From positions 4,402,001 through 4,466,000 of the forward strand of contig NZ_JAFBCJ010000001.1 in assembly GCF_016907675.1 (NCBI RefSeq): a DNA stretch of 64,000 nt, in the 5' to 3' direction. This DNA comes from Geodermatophilus bullaregiensis. Lineage in GTDB: Bacteria; Actinomycetota; Actinomycetes; Mycobacteriales; Geodermatophilaceae. Positions 1-8,237 of the stretch are shown piece after piece (the stretch's first letter is position 1; every line of letters starts with the position of its first letter). The notes beneath the pieces were generated by a model. It searched no databases, was not told where the DNA came from, and saw nothing but the letters and a program-made list of their open reading frames with translations. Made by a program: the position numbers and the translations under genes.

Positions 1-63
1 GTCCGCGAGCTCACCGCCGACGCGCCCGCCGCGCGGGCCCTCCTCGCGGCGGCCTCGGCGTGA
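1..63 (+). CDS. C-terminal end of a protein, possibly ethanolamine ammonia-lyase large subunit (EutB)
   Basis: Frame 1 is open from the window edge to the TGA at 61-63, giving a 20-residue Ala-rich tail that cannot be recognised on its own. The next gene on the same strand, 73 bases on, is eutC, and eutB almost always precedes eutC in bacteria. EutB is therefore the likely identity. This rests on neighbourhood only. Confidence 0.45.
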   Translation, partial: VRELTADAPAARALLAAASA

Positions 64-136
64 CCGAGCTCGCGAGGTCACGCCGGGGCACAGCACCGCC
101 GGGCACGAGGCCGACGAGCGCCGGCGAGGAGGGCTC

Positions 137-880
137 GTGACCGACGCCCTCGACCGGCCGCTGCCGCCGGGGAACGACCCGTGGGCGGTGCTGCGGTCGG
201 CCACCCGCGCCCGGGTGGCGCTGGGCCGGGCCGGTGACGCGCTGCCCACCGCGCGGGAGCTGGAGTTCCGCGCCGCGCACGCCGCCGCCCGCGACGCGGT
301 GCACCAGCCGCTGGAGCCCGACCGGCTGCGCGCCGCGCTCGGGGACCTGCTCGAGGTGCACTCGGCCGCGCCCGACCGGGCCACCTACCTGCAGCGCCCC
401 GACCTCGGCCGGCAGCTCGCCGAGGGCACGCAGCTGCCCCGGACGGACGCCGACCTGGCGGTGGTGGTCGCCGACGGGCTCTCCCCGCGGGCGGTGCACG
501 AGCACGCCGCCGGGCTGGTGACCGCGCTGCGGGAGCGGCTGCCCGGCTGGACCCTCGCGCCGCTGGTGCTCGCGCACCAGGCGCGGGTGGCCCTCGGTGA
601 CGCGGTGGGCGCGGCGCTGGGCGCCCGGGCCGTCGTCGTGCTGATCGGGGAGCGGCCGGGGCTGTCGTCGGCGGACTCCCTCGGCGTCTACCTGACCTGG
701 GACCCGCGGCCGGGGCGGGCGGACTCCGAGCGCAACTGCGTCTCCAACGTCCGCCCGCCGCACGGGCTGTCCTACGCGCAGGCCGCCGACACCGTCGCCG
801 CGCTGCTGGGCGCCGCCCGCGAGCTGGGCGCCTCCGGCGTCGTGCTCAAGGACGAGGGGCCGGCGCTGCCCGCGGGCTGA
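137..880 (+). CDS. eutC: Ethanolamine ammonia-lyase small subunit EutC
   Basis: This is the small subunit of the adenosylcobalamin-dependent enzyme that splits ethanolamine into acetaldehyde and ammonia in the cytoplasm. The 247-residue product carries family landmarks: LGRAGDALPT followed by AHAAARDAVH (about residues 29-55), and near the C-terminus SERNCVSNVRPPHGLSYAQA, the conserved cobalamin-pocket end of EutC. It is somewhat shorter than enterobacterial EutC (about 295), which is typical of actinobacterial forms. The GTG start is chosen because GAGGAGGG (126-133) lies just upstream. No microcompartment shell genes are visible downstream, so this looks like the simple eutBC catabolic form. 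The partner EutB would lie mostly outside the window. Confidence 0.9.
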   Translation: MTDALDRPLPPGNDPWAVLRSATRARVALGRAGDALPTARELEFRAAHAAARDAVHQPLEPDRLRAALGDLLEVHSAAPDRATYLQRPDLGRQLAEGTQLPRTDADLAVVVADGLSPRAVHEHAAGLVTALRERLPGWTLAPLVLAHQARVALGDAVGAALGARAVVVLIGERPGLSSADSLGVYLTWDPRPGRADSERNCVSNVRPPHGLSYAQAADTVAALLGAARELGASGVVLKDEGPALPAG

Positions 881-890
881 GGACCGCCGG

Positions 891-1217
891 TCAGTGCGTC
901 CCGGTCTCCTGCCAGGCCAGCCGGCGCCCGACCAGCAGCAGCCGCATCGTCTGCTCGGCAGAGCACACCAGGAACTCCGAGGCCTCCTCCAGCGCCTCGT
1001 CGAGGGTGCACGGGCGGGTGAGGATCGACGCGTAGGCGTCCAGGCCCACGTCGAGCGCGGCCTGCACCCTCTCACCGACCGTGCCGCTGAGCGCGATCAC
1101 CGGGATGTCGCGCAGCGCCGCGCGGCCCGCCACCTCGGCGGGCACCTTGCCGCGCGCGCTCTGCCGGTCGATCGCGCCCTCGGCGGTGATCACCAGGCAC
1201 GTGGGAGCGGCTCTCAT
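891..1217 (-). pseudogene. Remnant of glycerate kinase (C-terminal third)
   Basis: The 108 codons match the C-terminal part of type-1 glycerate kinases (GarK/GlxK/TtuD family). CLVITAEGAIDRQSARGK corresponds to the DLVITGEG...D.QS..GK motif. It is followed by VPxxA, IPVIALSG and a tail in which PCTLDEALEEA..L..AEQ resembles the family C-terminus. Full-length enzymes are about 370-380 residues, so roughly the first 270 are missing. The fragment lies on the same strand behind tctA but is separated from it by a strong hairpin (1251-1282), where the missing 5' part should be. Glycerate kinase completes tartrate/tartronate semialdehyde breakdown, which fits the transporter next door. A truncated relic is the best reading. 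A small functional protein is unlikely because the N-terminal domain is absent. Confidence 0.72.
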
Positions 1218-1250
1218 GCGGCTCCGTGTCGGCCGGGTCGCGGGCGGCCG

Positions 1251-1282
1251 GAGGGGGAGGGGACCGCCGTCCCCTCCCCCTC
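1251..1282 (-). terminator. Perfect 14-bp hairpin, likely terminator of tctCBA
   Basis: The arms 1251-1264 (GAGGGGGAGGGGAC) and 1269-1282 are exactly complementary with a CGCC loop. The hairpin starts about 20 bases past the tctA stop codon. There is no U-tract, as is common for actinobacterial terminators. It separates tctA from the glycerate-kinase remnant. Confidence 0.6.
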
Positions 1283-1301
1283 GGTGGGTCCCTCCGGAGC
1301 G

Positions 1302-2915
1302 TCAGGACCCGTCGCCGTCGCGCGGTCGGTCGGGGCCGTCCACCCGGCGCTCGACCGCCACGGCCGTCGTCGCCCCGTGGTGGGCGTGCGCCTCCTCTAT
1401 CTCGTGCACCGCCTCGTCCAGCACGGGGACGTGCACGGCCTTGCGGGGCAGCAGCCACCGGACCAGCGGCCACAGCAGGACCAGCGCGACGATCACGTAG
1501 ACCACGACGGCCATCGGGTCGATCAGCCCCCCGAGGTCGCCGTTGCTGAGCTGCAGCGCCTGCCGCAGCTCCGCCTCGGCGAAGGGCCCGAGGATCACGC
1601 CGATGATGGCCGGCAGCAGCGGCAGCCCGTAGCGGCGCATCATGAAGCCGAGCGCGCCGATGACCAGCAGCAGGAACAGGTCGAAGACGTTGGCGTTCGC
1701 CGCGTACGCGCCCAGGCTGGCGAAGAACAGGATCCCCGCGTACAGGTACGTGCGCGGGATGCGCAGCAGGCGCGCCCACACCGGCGCCAGCGGCAGGTTG
1801 AGCACCAGCAGCGCCGCGTTGCCGATGAAGAGGCTGGCGATCAGGCCCCAGACCAGTTCCGGCTCGTTGTCGAACAGCTGAGGTCCCGGCTGGATGCCGT
1901 AGCTCTCGATGGCGGCGAGGAGGACCGCCGCGGTGGCCGTCACCGGGATGCCCAGGGTGAGCAGCGGCACGAGACCGCCGGCCGCCGAGGCGTTGTTCGT
2001 CGCCTCCGGTCCCGCGACGCCCTCGATGGCCCCCGTGCCGAACTCCTCGGGGTGCTTCGAGAGCCGCTTCTCGGTGACGTAGGAGAGGAACGTCGGGACC
2101 TCCGCGCCACCGGCGGGGACGGCGCCGAAGGGGAACCCGATGGCGGTGCCGCGCAGCCACGGCTTCCACGACCGGCTCCAGTCCGACCGGCTCATCCGCG
2201 GGTTGCCCACCGGGATGACCTCGACCGGACGACGGCGCAGGTGGGCGGCGGTCCACAGCGCCTCGCCGACGGCGAACAGACCGACCGCGACGACGACGAC
2301 GTCGATGCCGTCGGCGATCTCGGCGATGCCGAAGGTGAGCCGCTGCTGGCCGGAGGTCGCGTCGATGCCGATCAGGCCGATGGTCAGGCCCAGCCCGAGC
2401 GAGGCCAGGCCGCGCACGCGCGAGCTGCCGAGCACCGAGGTCACCGCGATGAAGGCCAGGACCATGATCGCGAACATGTCGGCCGGCGAGACCTCGACGG
2501 CGAGGTCGGCGACCAGCGGGGCCACCAGTGCCAGCAGCAGCGTGGCGATCGTGCCGGCGACGAACGACCCGATGGCCGCGGTCGCCAGGGCCTGCGCGGC
2601 ACGGCCGGACCGGGCCATCTTGTTGCCCTCGATCGCGGTGACCACCGAGGCGCTCTCACCGGGGGTGTTGAGCAGGATGGACGTCGTCGACCCGCCGTAC
2701 ATGCCGCCGTAGTAGATGCCGGCGAACATGATCAGCGCCGTGGTGACCTCGAGGCCGCGGGTCAGCGGCAGCAGCAGCGCCACCGCCATGGCCGGGCCGA
2801 TCCCGGGCAGGACGCCGATCGCGGTGCCCAGCAGTACGCCCAGCAGCGCGAAGGCCAGGTTCGTCGGGGTCAGGGCGGTGCCGAACCCGTCGATCAGGGA
2901 GCTGAACCCGTCCAT
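1302..2915 (-). CDS. tctA: Tripartite tricarboxylate transporter large permease TctA
   Basis: This is the large membrane subunit (537 aa, about 12 hydrophobic segments) of a TctABC secondary transporter, which imports carboxylates such as citrate or tartrate together with a periplasmic-type binding protein. Family hallmarks are the N-terminal [21 protein letters not shown], then [19 protein letters not shown] (about residues 68-88), and a repeated Gly/Pro-rich motif near residue 310 ([16 protein letters not shown]). The ATG overlaps the stop codon of tctB as TGATG, so translation is coupled. The last 40 residues are a charged cytoplasmic tail rich in His and Asp. Substrate cannot be read from the sequence. 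The tartrate-type dehydrogenase at 10.1 kb and the glycerate-kinase relic suggest a C4 hydroxy-acid. Confidence 0.94.
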   Translation of the reverse strand: MDGFSSLIDGFGTALTPTNLAFALLGVLLGTAIGVLPGIGPAMAVALLLPLTRGLEVTTALIMFAGIYYGGMYGGSTTSILLNTPGESASVVTAIEGNKMARSGRAAQALATAAIGSFVAGTIATLLLALVAPLVADLAVEVSPADMFAIMVLAFIAVTSVLGSSRVRGLASLGLGLTIGLIGIDATSGQQRLTFGIAEIADGIDVVVVAVGLFAVGEALWTAAHLRRRPVEVIPVGNPRMSRSDWSRSWKPWLRGTAIGFPFGAVPAGGAEVPTFLSYVTEKRLSKHPEEFGTGAIEGVAGPEATNNASAAGGLVPLLTLGIPVTATAAVLLAAIESYGIQPGPQLFDNEPELVWGLIASLFIGNAALLVLNLPLAPVWARLLRIPRTYLYAGILFFASLGAYAANANVFDLFLLLVIGALGFMMRRYGLPLLPAIIGVILGPFAEAELRQALQLSNGDLGGLIDPMAVVVYVIVALVLLWPLVRWLLPRKAVHVPVLDEAVHEIEEAHAHHGATTAVAVERRVDGPDRPRDGDGS

Positions 2916-3430
2916 CAGAGGATCCCCCTCAGGACCCCGGGCGGCAGCACGATGCCGAGCCCGAGGGCGAACAGGTAGAAGGAGCCGATCGACAGGGTGA
3001 AGGCGATGACCGCGTCACGCACGTAGTGGCGGCTGCCGAGCGCGAAGGCGCTGCCCCAGAACAGGAGAGCCCCGGAGAAGACCCAGCCCAGCGGCTCGAT
3101 CAGCAGGGCGTTCGCGACGAAGGCCGCCGCGAGCATCGCGATCGTCTGCCAGTCGCTGCCACCGGTCAGCTCGACGTCCTCGCCGCCCTCGGGCTCCCCG
3201 CGGCCGCCGCGCCGGATGTCGAGCGCGAGGACGATCCCGACGACGACCAGCAGGCCGCCCACGACCATGGGGACGGCGGCGGGCCCGACCGGCCCGCGGA
3301 CGATCCGGCTCTCCGGGATGAGGAGGGCCTGCACGATGACGAGGAGGCCGAGCGCCGCCAGGAAGAGGGCCACCCCGTACTCGGAGCGGCCCTCCGCCCG
3401 CGTCGTGCTCCCCGGGGAGGCGGCACTCAC
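2915..3430 (-). CDS. tctB: Tripartite tricarboxylate transporter small permease TctB
   Basis: This 171-residue membrane protein has about four or five hydrophobic segments (near residues 22-37, 48-70, 95-125 and 135-160), the size and layout of the small TctB permease. TctB sequences are poorly conserved, so the call relies on topology and on its place between tctC and tctA. The GTG start overlaps the tctC stop as GTGA, and its own stop overlaps the tctA start, so the three genes form one translationally coupled operon. Confidence 0.87.
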   Translation of the reverse strand: MSAASPGSTTRAEGRSEYGVALFLAALGLLVIVQALLIPESRIVRGPVGPAAVPMVVGGLLVVVGIVLALDIRRGGRGEPEGGEDVELTGGSDWQTIAMLAAAFVANALLIEPLGWVFSGALLFWGSAFALGSRHYVRDAVIAFTLSIGSFYLFALGLGIVLPPGVLRGIL

Positions 3431-4434
3431 GTCAGGCCCAGCTCGCTCAGCACGCCCTGGACGCGGTCGCTCTCGCTCTGCAGGAACTCGGAGAACTCGT
3501 CGCCGGTCGTGAAGGCGTCGGTCCAGCCCTGGTCCTCCAGGACCTGCTGCCAGGCCTCGCTGTCGTGCATCTCGGTGACCGCGTCGACGAAGCGCTGGGT
3601 CTGCTCCTCGGAGATGCCCGGGGGCGCCACGATGCCGCGCCAGTTGGTGAAGGTCAGGTCGACGCCCTCGTCCTGCAGGGTCGGCGCGTCGACGCCCTCG
3701 ACCGGCTCCTCGCTGGTGACCGCGAGGATGCGGACGTCACCGCCCACTGCCGACTCGGCCACCTCGCCCACGCCGGTCGCGGCGAACTGGACGTCGCCGC
3801 CGAGGATGCCGGCGAGCAGCTCGCCGCCGCCGTCGTAGGCGACGTAGTTGACCTCGGTCGGGGTGACGCCGACCTCCTGGGCCAGCAGCATCGGGGTCAG
3901 GTGGTCCGGGCCGCCGGGGTTCGACGCGCCGCCGACCGGCACGTTGCCGGGGTCGGCGCTCCAGGCCTGCACCAGCTGGTCGAGCGTCTGGTACGGGGAG
4001 TCGGCCGGGACGACGATCGCCTCGGCCTCCTCGATCAGCCCCGCGATCGGCGTGGTCTGGTCGAGGGTCGCCTCGGACTGGTTGCTGTACTGGGCGCCGA
4101 CGACGCCGAGGCCCATCTGCATGAGCATCTCGGCGTTGCCCTCCTCGTTGACCAGGCGCTGCAGGCCGACGGTCCCCCCGGCGCCCTCGAGGTTGAACAC
4201 CTCGATGCTCTCGGCCAGCCCCTCCTCCTCCATGACCTGCGCCCAGGCGCGGGCGGTGCTGTCGTAGCCGCTGCCGGGCGAGTTGGGGACCATGACCCGG
4301 AGGCCGGAGATCGCCTCCTCGCCGTCCCCGCCACCGGAGGCCGAGCCGCCCTCCGCCGTCGTGCCGCAGCCGGTCAGCACCAGGCCGGCAGCCACGGTGC
4401 CGGCGGCGAGTCTCCGCAGGTGGGCAGTGCGCAT
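3427..4434 (-). CDS. tctC: Tripartite tricarboxylate transporter substrate-binding lipoprotein TctC
   Basis: This is the extracytoplasmic solute-binding subunit (Bug/TctC family, 335 aa). The N-terminus has two-Arg basic residues, a hydrophobic stretch and a lipobox LTGC with Cys23, so the mature protein is probably lipid-anchored. The family motif around VPNSPGSGYDSTAR (residues 50-65) is the carboxylate-binding P-loop-like region, followed by INWRG/FTNWRGIVAPPG-type sequence near residue 255. The ATG at 4434 is preferred over longer in-frame starts because GGAGGA lies directly upstream and the signal peptide begins here. First gene of tctCBA. It is divergent from the sensor kinase gene, the usual arrangement for TctDE/DctSR-controlled transport. 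Confidence 0.93.
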   Translation of the reverse strand: MRTAHLRRLAAGTVAAGLVLTGCGTTAEGGSASGGGDGEEAISGLRVMVPNSPGSGYDSTARAWAQVMEEEGLAESIEVFNLEGAGGTVGLQRLVNEEGNAEMLMQMGLGVVGAQYSNQSEATLDQTTPIAGLIEEAEAIVVPADSPYQTLDQLVQAWSADPGNVPVGGASNPGGPDHLTPMLLAQEVGVTPTEVNYVAYDGGGELLAGILGGDVQFAATGVGEVAESAVGGDVRILAVTSEEPVEGVDAPTLQDEGVDLTFTNWRGIVAPPGISEEQTQRFVDAVTEMHDSEAWQQVLEDQGWTDAFTTGDEFSEFLQSESDRVQGVLSELGLT

Positions 4435-4508
4435 CTGTTCCTCCAGGGGTGCGGCCGCTGCCGGCCGCGTCGGGAGAAGGCTGGCAACCGGCCCGGGAGG
4501 TGTCACGG

Positions 4509-4532
4509 TTGCGGAGGCATTGCGTCTTGCGG
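4509..4532. promoter_or_regulatory. Candidate response-regulator site between tctC and the sensor kinase
   Basis: In the 172-base divergent gap there are three TTGCG repeats (4509-4513, 4520-4524, 4527-4531). They lie about 90 bases from each start codon. Direct repeats in this position would suit binding of the neighbouring CitB-type regulator. The match is short and unproven. Confidence 0.3.
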
Positions 4533-4606
4533 TCCTTGTGTTCACGGTCACAGGAGTGCGGTGGCGTGGTGCACTGTCGTCCCGTCCCCAGTCCCCGGGA
4601 GGCACC

Positions 4607-6190
4607 GTGCTCCGGCGTCTGTCGCTGGCCGGCCAGCTGCTGGCGCTGCAGGTCGTGATCATCCTGCTGGTGCTGGTCGGCGTGGCCGCCGTCTCCGTCG
4701 CCCAGACGACGCAGCGGGCGGAGGAGGTCGAGGGTCGCCGGGCGCTGTCGGTGGCCGAGACGCTGGCCAACGCGGTGTCGCTGCGCTCGGCGGTGGACGA
4801 CGGACTGGTCCCGTACATCGGCATCGCCGCGGAGAGCGCGCGCACCGTCTCGGGCTCGGCGTCGGTGGTCGTGGCCGACGCCGACGGCACGGTCCTCGCC
4901 AGCGCCGACCCCGCCGAGCTCGGGACGGCGTTCCCGCTGGGGGACAGCACCGTGCTCCAGGGGCGGGCCTGGGTGGGGGAGCGCGCCGACGCGGACGGCG
5001 GCTACGCGGTCGCGATGGTGCCGGTGCTCACCGGCCGGGAGATGCTCGGCTTCGTCGCGGTGGAGCGTCCCTACCCGGGCGTCCTCGACGGCCTCGCCGC
5101 GGCCGCGCCGAACCTGCTCACCTACCTCGGCCTCGCCAGCGTGCTGGGTCTCGTCGGCTCGCTGCTCGTGGCCCGCCGGGTCAAGCGCCAGACGCTCGGC
5201 CTGGAGCCGGCCGAGATCACCGGCCTGGTCGAGCACCAGCGGGCCATGCTGCACGGCATCCGCGAGGGCGTCGTCGGACTGGACCTGCACGGGCGGGTCA
5301 CGCTGGTCAACGACGAGGCCATCCGGCTGCTCGGCATCCCGGGCGACGCGGTGGGCCGCGACCTCGCCGAGCTCGGGGTGGGCGGGGAGCTGCGCGACGC
5401 CCTGCTGCGCGGCGAGGAGGAGCGCGACCGCGCCGTGGCCACCGCCGGCCGCGTCGTCGTGGTCAACCGGCTGCCGATCAGCAGCCGCGGTCGCACGCTC
5501 GGGTCGGTCACCACCCTGCGCGACCGCACCGAGCTGCTGGAGCTGCGCCGGGAGCTGCAGATGACCCGGCACGTCACCGACACGCTGCGCGCCCAGGCGC
5601 ACGAGTTCAGCAACCGACTGCACACCATCGCCGGGCTCATCGAGCTGGGACAGGTCGAGGAGGCCGTCCGCTTCGTGCACCGGGTGAGCGCCGGCCGCTC
5701 GCAGCTGGGCGCCGAGGTGACCGCCGCGGTGCAGGACCCCGTCATCGCCGCGCTGCTCATCGCCAAGGCCAGCCAGGCCGCCGAGCTCGGGGTGGACCTG
5801 CGCTTCGCGCCCGACTCCGCCCTGCCGCCGCTCGGCGACGAGCTGAGCACCGACGTCGCCACCGTGGTGGGCAACCTGGTCGACAACGCGCTCGACGCCG
5901 CCGCGGCCGCGCCCGAGCGGTGGGTCGAGGTGTCGCTGGGCCTGGTCGACGGTGAGGTCGACGTCGTCGTGCGCGACTCGGGCGCCGGGGTGGCGCCGGG
6001 ACAGGAGCGCGAGGTCTTCCGCTCGGGCGTGACCACCAAGGACCCCGCGGGCGCCGGGGAGCGCGGCATCGGGCTGTCGCTGGTGCACCTGGTCTGCACC
6101 CGCCGCGGTGGTGGGGTGGTGGCGTCCTCCGACGGCGGCTCGGTCTTCACCGCCCGGCTGCCGGCCGACCCCGAGCTGGTGGGCGCGTGA
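4607..6190 (+). CDS. CitA/DctS/DcuS-type membrane sensor histidine kinase
   Basis: This 527-residue sensor likely detects the carboxylate imported by TctABC. The order is: transmembrane segment (about residues 12-33), extracytoplasmic Cache/PAS sensing domain (40-165), second transmembrane segment (172-196), cytoplasmic PAS-like domain (205-315), phospho-acceptor region with HEFSNRLH (His about 332), and an HATPase domain with VVGNLVDNALDAA (N box), VRDSGAG and GIGLSLV (G boxes). The HEFxNRLH signature is that of the citrate/malate sensor family. GTG at 4607 is chosen because GGGAGG lies six bases upstream and the first membrane helix follows at once. The stop overlaps the regulator start as GTGA. 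Confidence 0.92.
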   Translation: MLRRLSLAGQLLALQVVIILLVLVGVAAVSVAQTTQRAEEVEGRRALSVAETLANAVSLRSAVDDGLVPYIGIAAESARTVSGSASVVVADADGTVLASADPAELGTAFPLGDSTVLQGRAWVGERADADGGYAVAMVPVLTGREMLGFVAVERPYPGVLDGLAAAAPNLLTYLGLASVLGLVGSLLVARRVKRQTLGLEPAEITGLVEHQRAMLHGIREGVVGLDLHGRVTLVNDEAIRLLGIPGDAVGRDLAELGVGGELRDALLRGEEERDRAVATAGRVVVVNRLPISSRGRTLGSVTTLRDRTELLELRRELQMTRHVTDTLRAQAHEFSNRLHTIAGLIELGQVEEAVRFVHRVSAGRSQLGAEVTAAVQDPVIAALLIAKASQAAELGVDLRFAPDSALPPLGDELSTDVATVVGNLVDNALDAAAAAPERWVEVSLGLVDGEVDVVVRDSGAGVAPGQEREVFRSGVTTKDPAGAGERGIGLSLVHLVCTRRGGGVVASSDGGSVFTARLPADPELVGA

Positions 6191-6924
6191 TCCGGGTCCT
6201 CATCGTCGACGACGACTTCATGGTCGCCCGCGTGCACGCCGGCTTCGTCGCGGCGACCGACGGCTACGAGGTCGTGGGCACCGCCTCGACCGGCGCGGCG
6301 GCGCTGGCCGACGTGCAGCGGCTGCGGCCCGACCTGGTGCTGCTCGACGTCTACCTGCCGGACATGACCGGCCTGGAGGCGCTGCAGCGGCTGCGGGCCG
6401 GCGGCTCGCCGGTCGACGTCGTGGTCATCAGTGCCGCCCGCGACGTCGACAGCATCCGCAGCGCGCTGCACGGCGGGGTCCTGCACTACCTGGTCAAGCC
6501 CTTCGACCGGCGCACGTTCGAGCGCTGGCTGGCCGACTACGCCGCCGTGCGCGCCGACCTCGCGCACGGGACCCAGCTCGCGCAGGACGACGTCGACCGG
6601 CTGTTCGGCCGCCGGGCGGCCGCCGGGACCCCGCCGGTGGCCGCCACCCCCAAGGGCATCAGCCCCGAGACGCTCGAACTGGTCCGCGGGGCGCTGGTCG
6701 GGGCCGGACGGGACGGGCTGTCGGCCAGCGAGGCCAGCGAGCGGACCGGGCTGGCCCGGGTCAGCGCGCGCCGCTACCTCGAGCAGCTGGTGGCCCAGCA
6801 GGAGGCCGACGTCCGTCAGCGCTACGGGACGGCGGGGCGGCCGGAGCGGCGCTTCACCGCCCGGTCGGCGCGGGAGGCCACCGCGGCCGGCTCCGCCCCG
6901 CCCGGCTCCGCCCCGGCGCCGTGA
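6187..6924 (+). CDS. CitB/DcuR-family response regulator
   Basis: This is the cytoplasmic transcription regulator (245 aa) partnered with the kinase before it. The receiver domain fills residues 1-120: acidic pocket DDD at 8-10, phosphorylation site Asp54 in LLLDVYLPDMTGL, and Lys in LVKPFD near 104. The C-terminal part (165-225) has the helix-turn-helix of this family (SASEASERTGLARVSARRYLEQL). Its start codon overlaps the kinase stop codon. Probable target: the divergent tctCBA promoter. The C-terminus ends in a short Ala/Pro/Gly-rich tail. Confidence 0.94.
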   Translation: MIRVLIVDDDFMVARVHAGFVAATDGYEVVGTASTGAAALADVQRLRPDLVLLDVYLPDMTGLEALQRLRAGGSPVDVVVISAARDVDSIRSALHGGVLHYLVKPFDRRTFERWLADYAAVRADLAHGTQLAQDDVDRLFGRRAAAGTPPVAATPKGISPETLELVRGALVGAGRDGLSASEASERTGLARVSARRYLEQLVAQQEADVRQRYGTAGRPERRFTARSAREATAAGSAPPGSAPAP

Positions 6925-7015
6925 GCCGTGGGCCGTGGGCCGTGGACGAAAGGAACGCTGTGGCCGCTAGGACCGCAAGCGTGACCGTGGCTCCGCACTG
7001 CCGCAGGCTGCGGGC

Positions 7016-7411
7016 ATGACCGTCCTCGTCGGCTACGTGCCCACCCCGGAGGGCGAGGCCGCCCTCACCGCCGCCGTCGCCGAGGCGCGGCGCCGCGACG
7101 AGCCGCTGCACGTCGTGAACACCTCGCGGGGTGACTCGCTGGTCGACCGCCGCTTCGCCGGTGAGGACGCCCTGCGCGCGGTCCGGGAGCGGCTCGACGC
7201 TGCGGGGGTGCGCTACGAGCTCGAGCAGCAGGTGCGCGGCCGGGAGGCCGCCGAGGAGCTCGTCGACACCGCCGAGCGGCTCTCGGCCAGCGTCCTGGTC
7301 ATCGGGCTGCGCCGCCGGACGCCCACCGGGAAGCTGATCACCGGCAGCTCCGCGCAGCGCGTCCTGCTCGACGCCGAGTGCCCGGTCCTGGCGGTCAAGG
7401 CCCCGCACTGA
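7016..7411 (+). CDS. Universal stress protein (UspA family)
   Basis: A small single-domain Usp (131 aa). The ATP-binding type signature near the C-terminus reads GLRRRTPTGKLITGSSAQRV, corresponding to G2xG9xGS in UspA proteins that bind nucleotide. It follows the two-component pair by 91 bases, in which GCCGTGG is repeated in tandem. Usp genes commonly sit beside Tct and TRAP transporters, and a role in that transport or in carbon stress is an inference. No strong Shine-Dalgarno is visible before the ATG. Confidence 0.9.
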   Translation: MTVLVGYVPTPEGEAALTAAVAEARRRDEPLHVVNTSRGDSLVDRRFAGEDALRAVRERLDAAGVRYELEQQVRGREAAEELVDTAERLSASVLVIGLRRRTPTGKLITGSSAQRVLLDAECPVLAVKAPH

Positions 7412-7523
7412 GAAAGGACCCCCCTGCCCCCCGCCGCTCGCAGGCTCGCGGCGGGTCCCTGCAGGGGGGCCGCCCCTGCCCCCCACCGCTCGCAGGCTCG
7501 CGGCGGGCCCTGTAGGGGCCGGC
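7412..7523 (+). repeat. Two tandem copies of a nested-hairpin repeat (loop TCGCAGGCTC)
   Basis: The whole gap between the usp stop and the convergent GntR stop is filled by two copies. Copy 1 (7412-7470) has outer arms CCCCCCTGC/GCAGGGGGG and inner arms CCCGCCGC/GCGGCGGG around the 10-base loop TCGCAGGCTC. Copy 2 (7471-7519) has outer arms GCCCCTGC/TGTAGGGGC and the same inner loop. Other copies occur at 25612, 44127, 47741, 54582, 59034, 60753 and 62430. Likely a bidirectional terminator here. Confidence 0.8.
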
Positions 7524-8237
7524 TCAGCCGAGGACGTCGAGGTCCTCGCCCGCGCCCCTGGTGAGGTCGGCGAAGATCGTCCGGACGCTCTGCGCCAGGT
7601 GCGCGGCGATCGCCGACGCCGCCTCGTCGGCGTCCCCGGCGAGCAACGCGTCGCACATGCGCAGGTGCTCGGCGACGGACACCTCCACGCGCTGGGGGTC
7701 GACGTGGGAGAGGTTGCGCAGCCGGGCGGTGTGCGGCCGCAGCTCGGCGATGGTCCGCCGCAGGTGCTCGTTGCGGGTGGCGCCGATGATCGCCCAGTCG
7801 AACCGGTCGGCCAGCTCGTAGAACGCGCGGGAGCGCGCCTGCGAGGGGGCGCGGCGCACGACGCGGGCGAACTCGGCGCGCATCGCGGTGAAGCTGCGGC
7901 GGAGCTGCGGATCGGTCGCCGCGGCCTCGGTCGCCTGGCGGATGGCGGCCGGCTCCAGCAGCGCGCGGAAGTCGAAGAGGTCGCGGACGCTCTGCAGGGA
8001 CACCCGGGACACCCGCGCCCCCTGCCGGGGCACCAGCTCGACCAGGCCCTCGGCCGCGAGCCGGCGCAGCGCCTCCCGGACCGGCGTCCGGGACGCGCCG
8101 GTGCGCTCGACCAGCGAGAGCTCCGACAGCGGTGTCCCGGGAGCGAGCTCGCCGAGCTCGATCTCCTCCTTGAGCCGTCGGTGGACCAGGTCGGCCTTGC
8201 TGACGTCGGGCCCGGCTCCCTCGGGCACGGCGCTCAT
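7524..8237 (-). CDS. GntR-family regulator, FCD subfamily
   Basis: This 237-residue repressor has an N-terminal winged helix (about 15-85, with GTPLSELSLVERTGASRTPVREAL) and an all-helical FCD ligand domain (95-225) that in this family binds small carboxylates through His residues and a metal. The ATG at 8237 overlaps the dehydrogenase stop (ATGA), so it is co-transcribed with the enzyme it probably controls. The 12-bp palindrome at 9317-9328 in front of that operon is the best operator candidate. The FCD class suits control by the acid that the cluster degrades. Confidence 0.93.
   Translation of the reverse strand: MSAVPEGAGPDVSKADLVHRRLKEEIELGELAPGTPLSELSLVERTGASRTPVREALRRLAAEGLVELVPRQGARVSRVSLQSVRDLFDFRALLEPAAIRQATEAAATDPQLRRSFTAMRAEFARVVRRAPSQARSRAFYELADRFDWAIIGATRNEHLRRTIAELRPHTARLRNLSHVDPQRVEVSVAEHLRMCDALLAGDADEAASAIAAHLAQSVRTIFADLTRGAGEDLDVLG

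Noticed and set aside
894..2978. Long plus-strand open frame opposite tctA
   Set aside because: Low-complexity Arg/Gln/Asp composition typical of antisense frames. tctA on the minus strand has clear family motifs.
4435..4950. Extension of tctC upstream to 4950
   Set aside because: It would bury the lipoprotein signal peptide inside the protein and overlap the divergent kinase gene. ATG 4434 has GGAGGA and a lipobox at the right place.
7412..7523. Tandem repeats considered as a short CRISPR array
   Set aside because: Only two units, strongly self-complementary, no spacers and no cas genes. The same unit occurs singly elsewhere.
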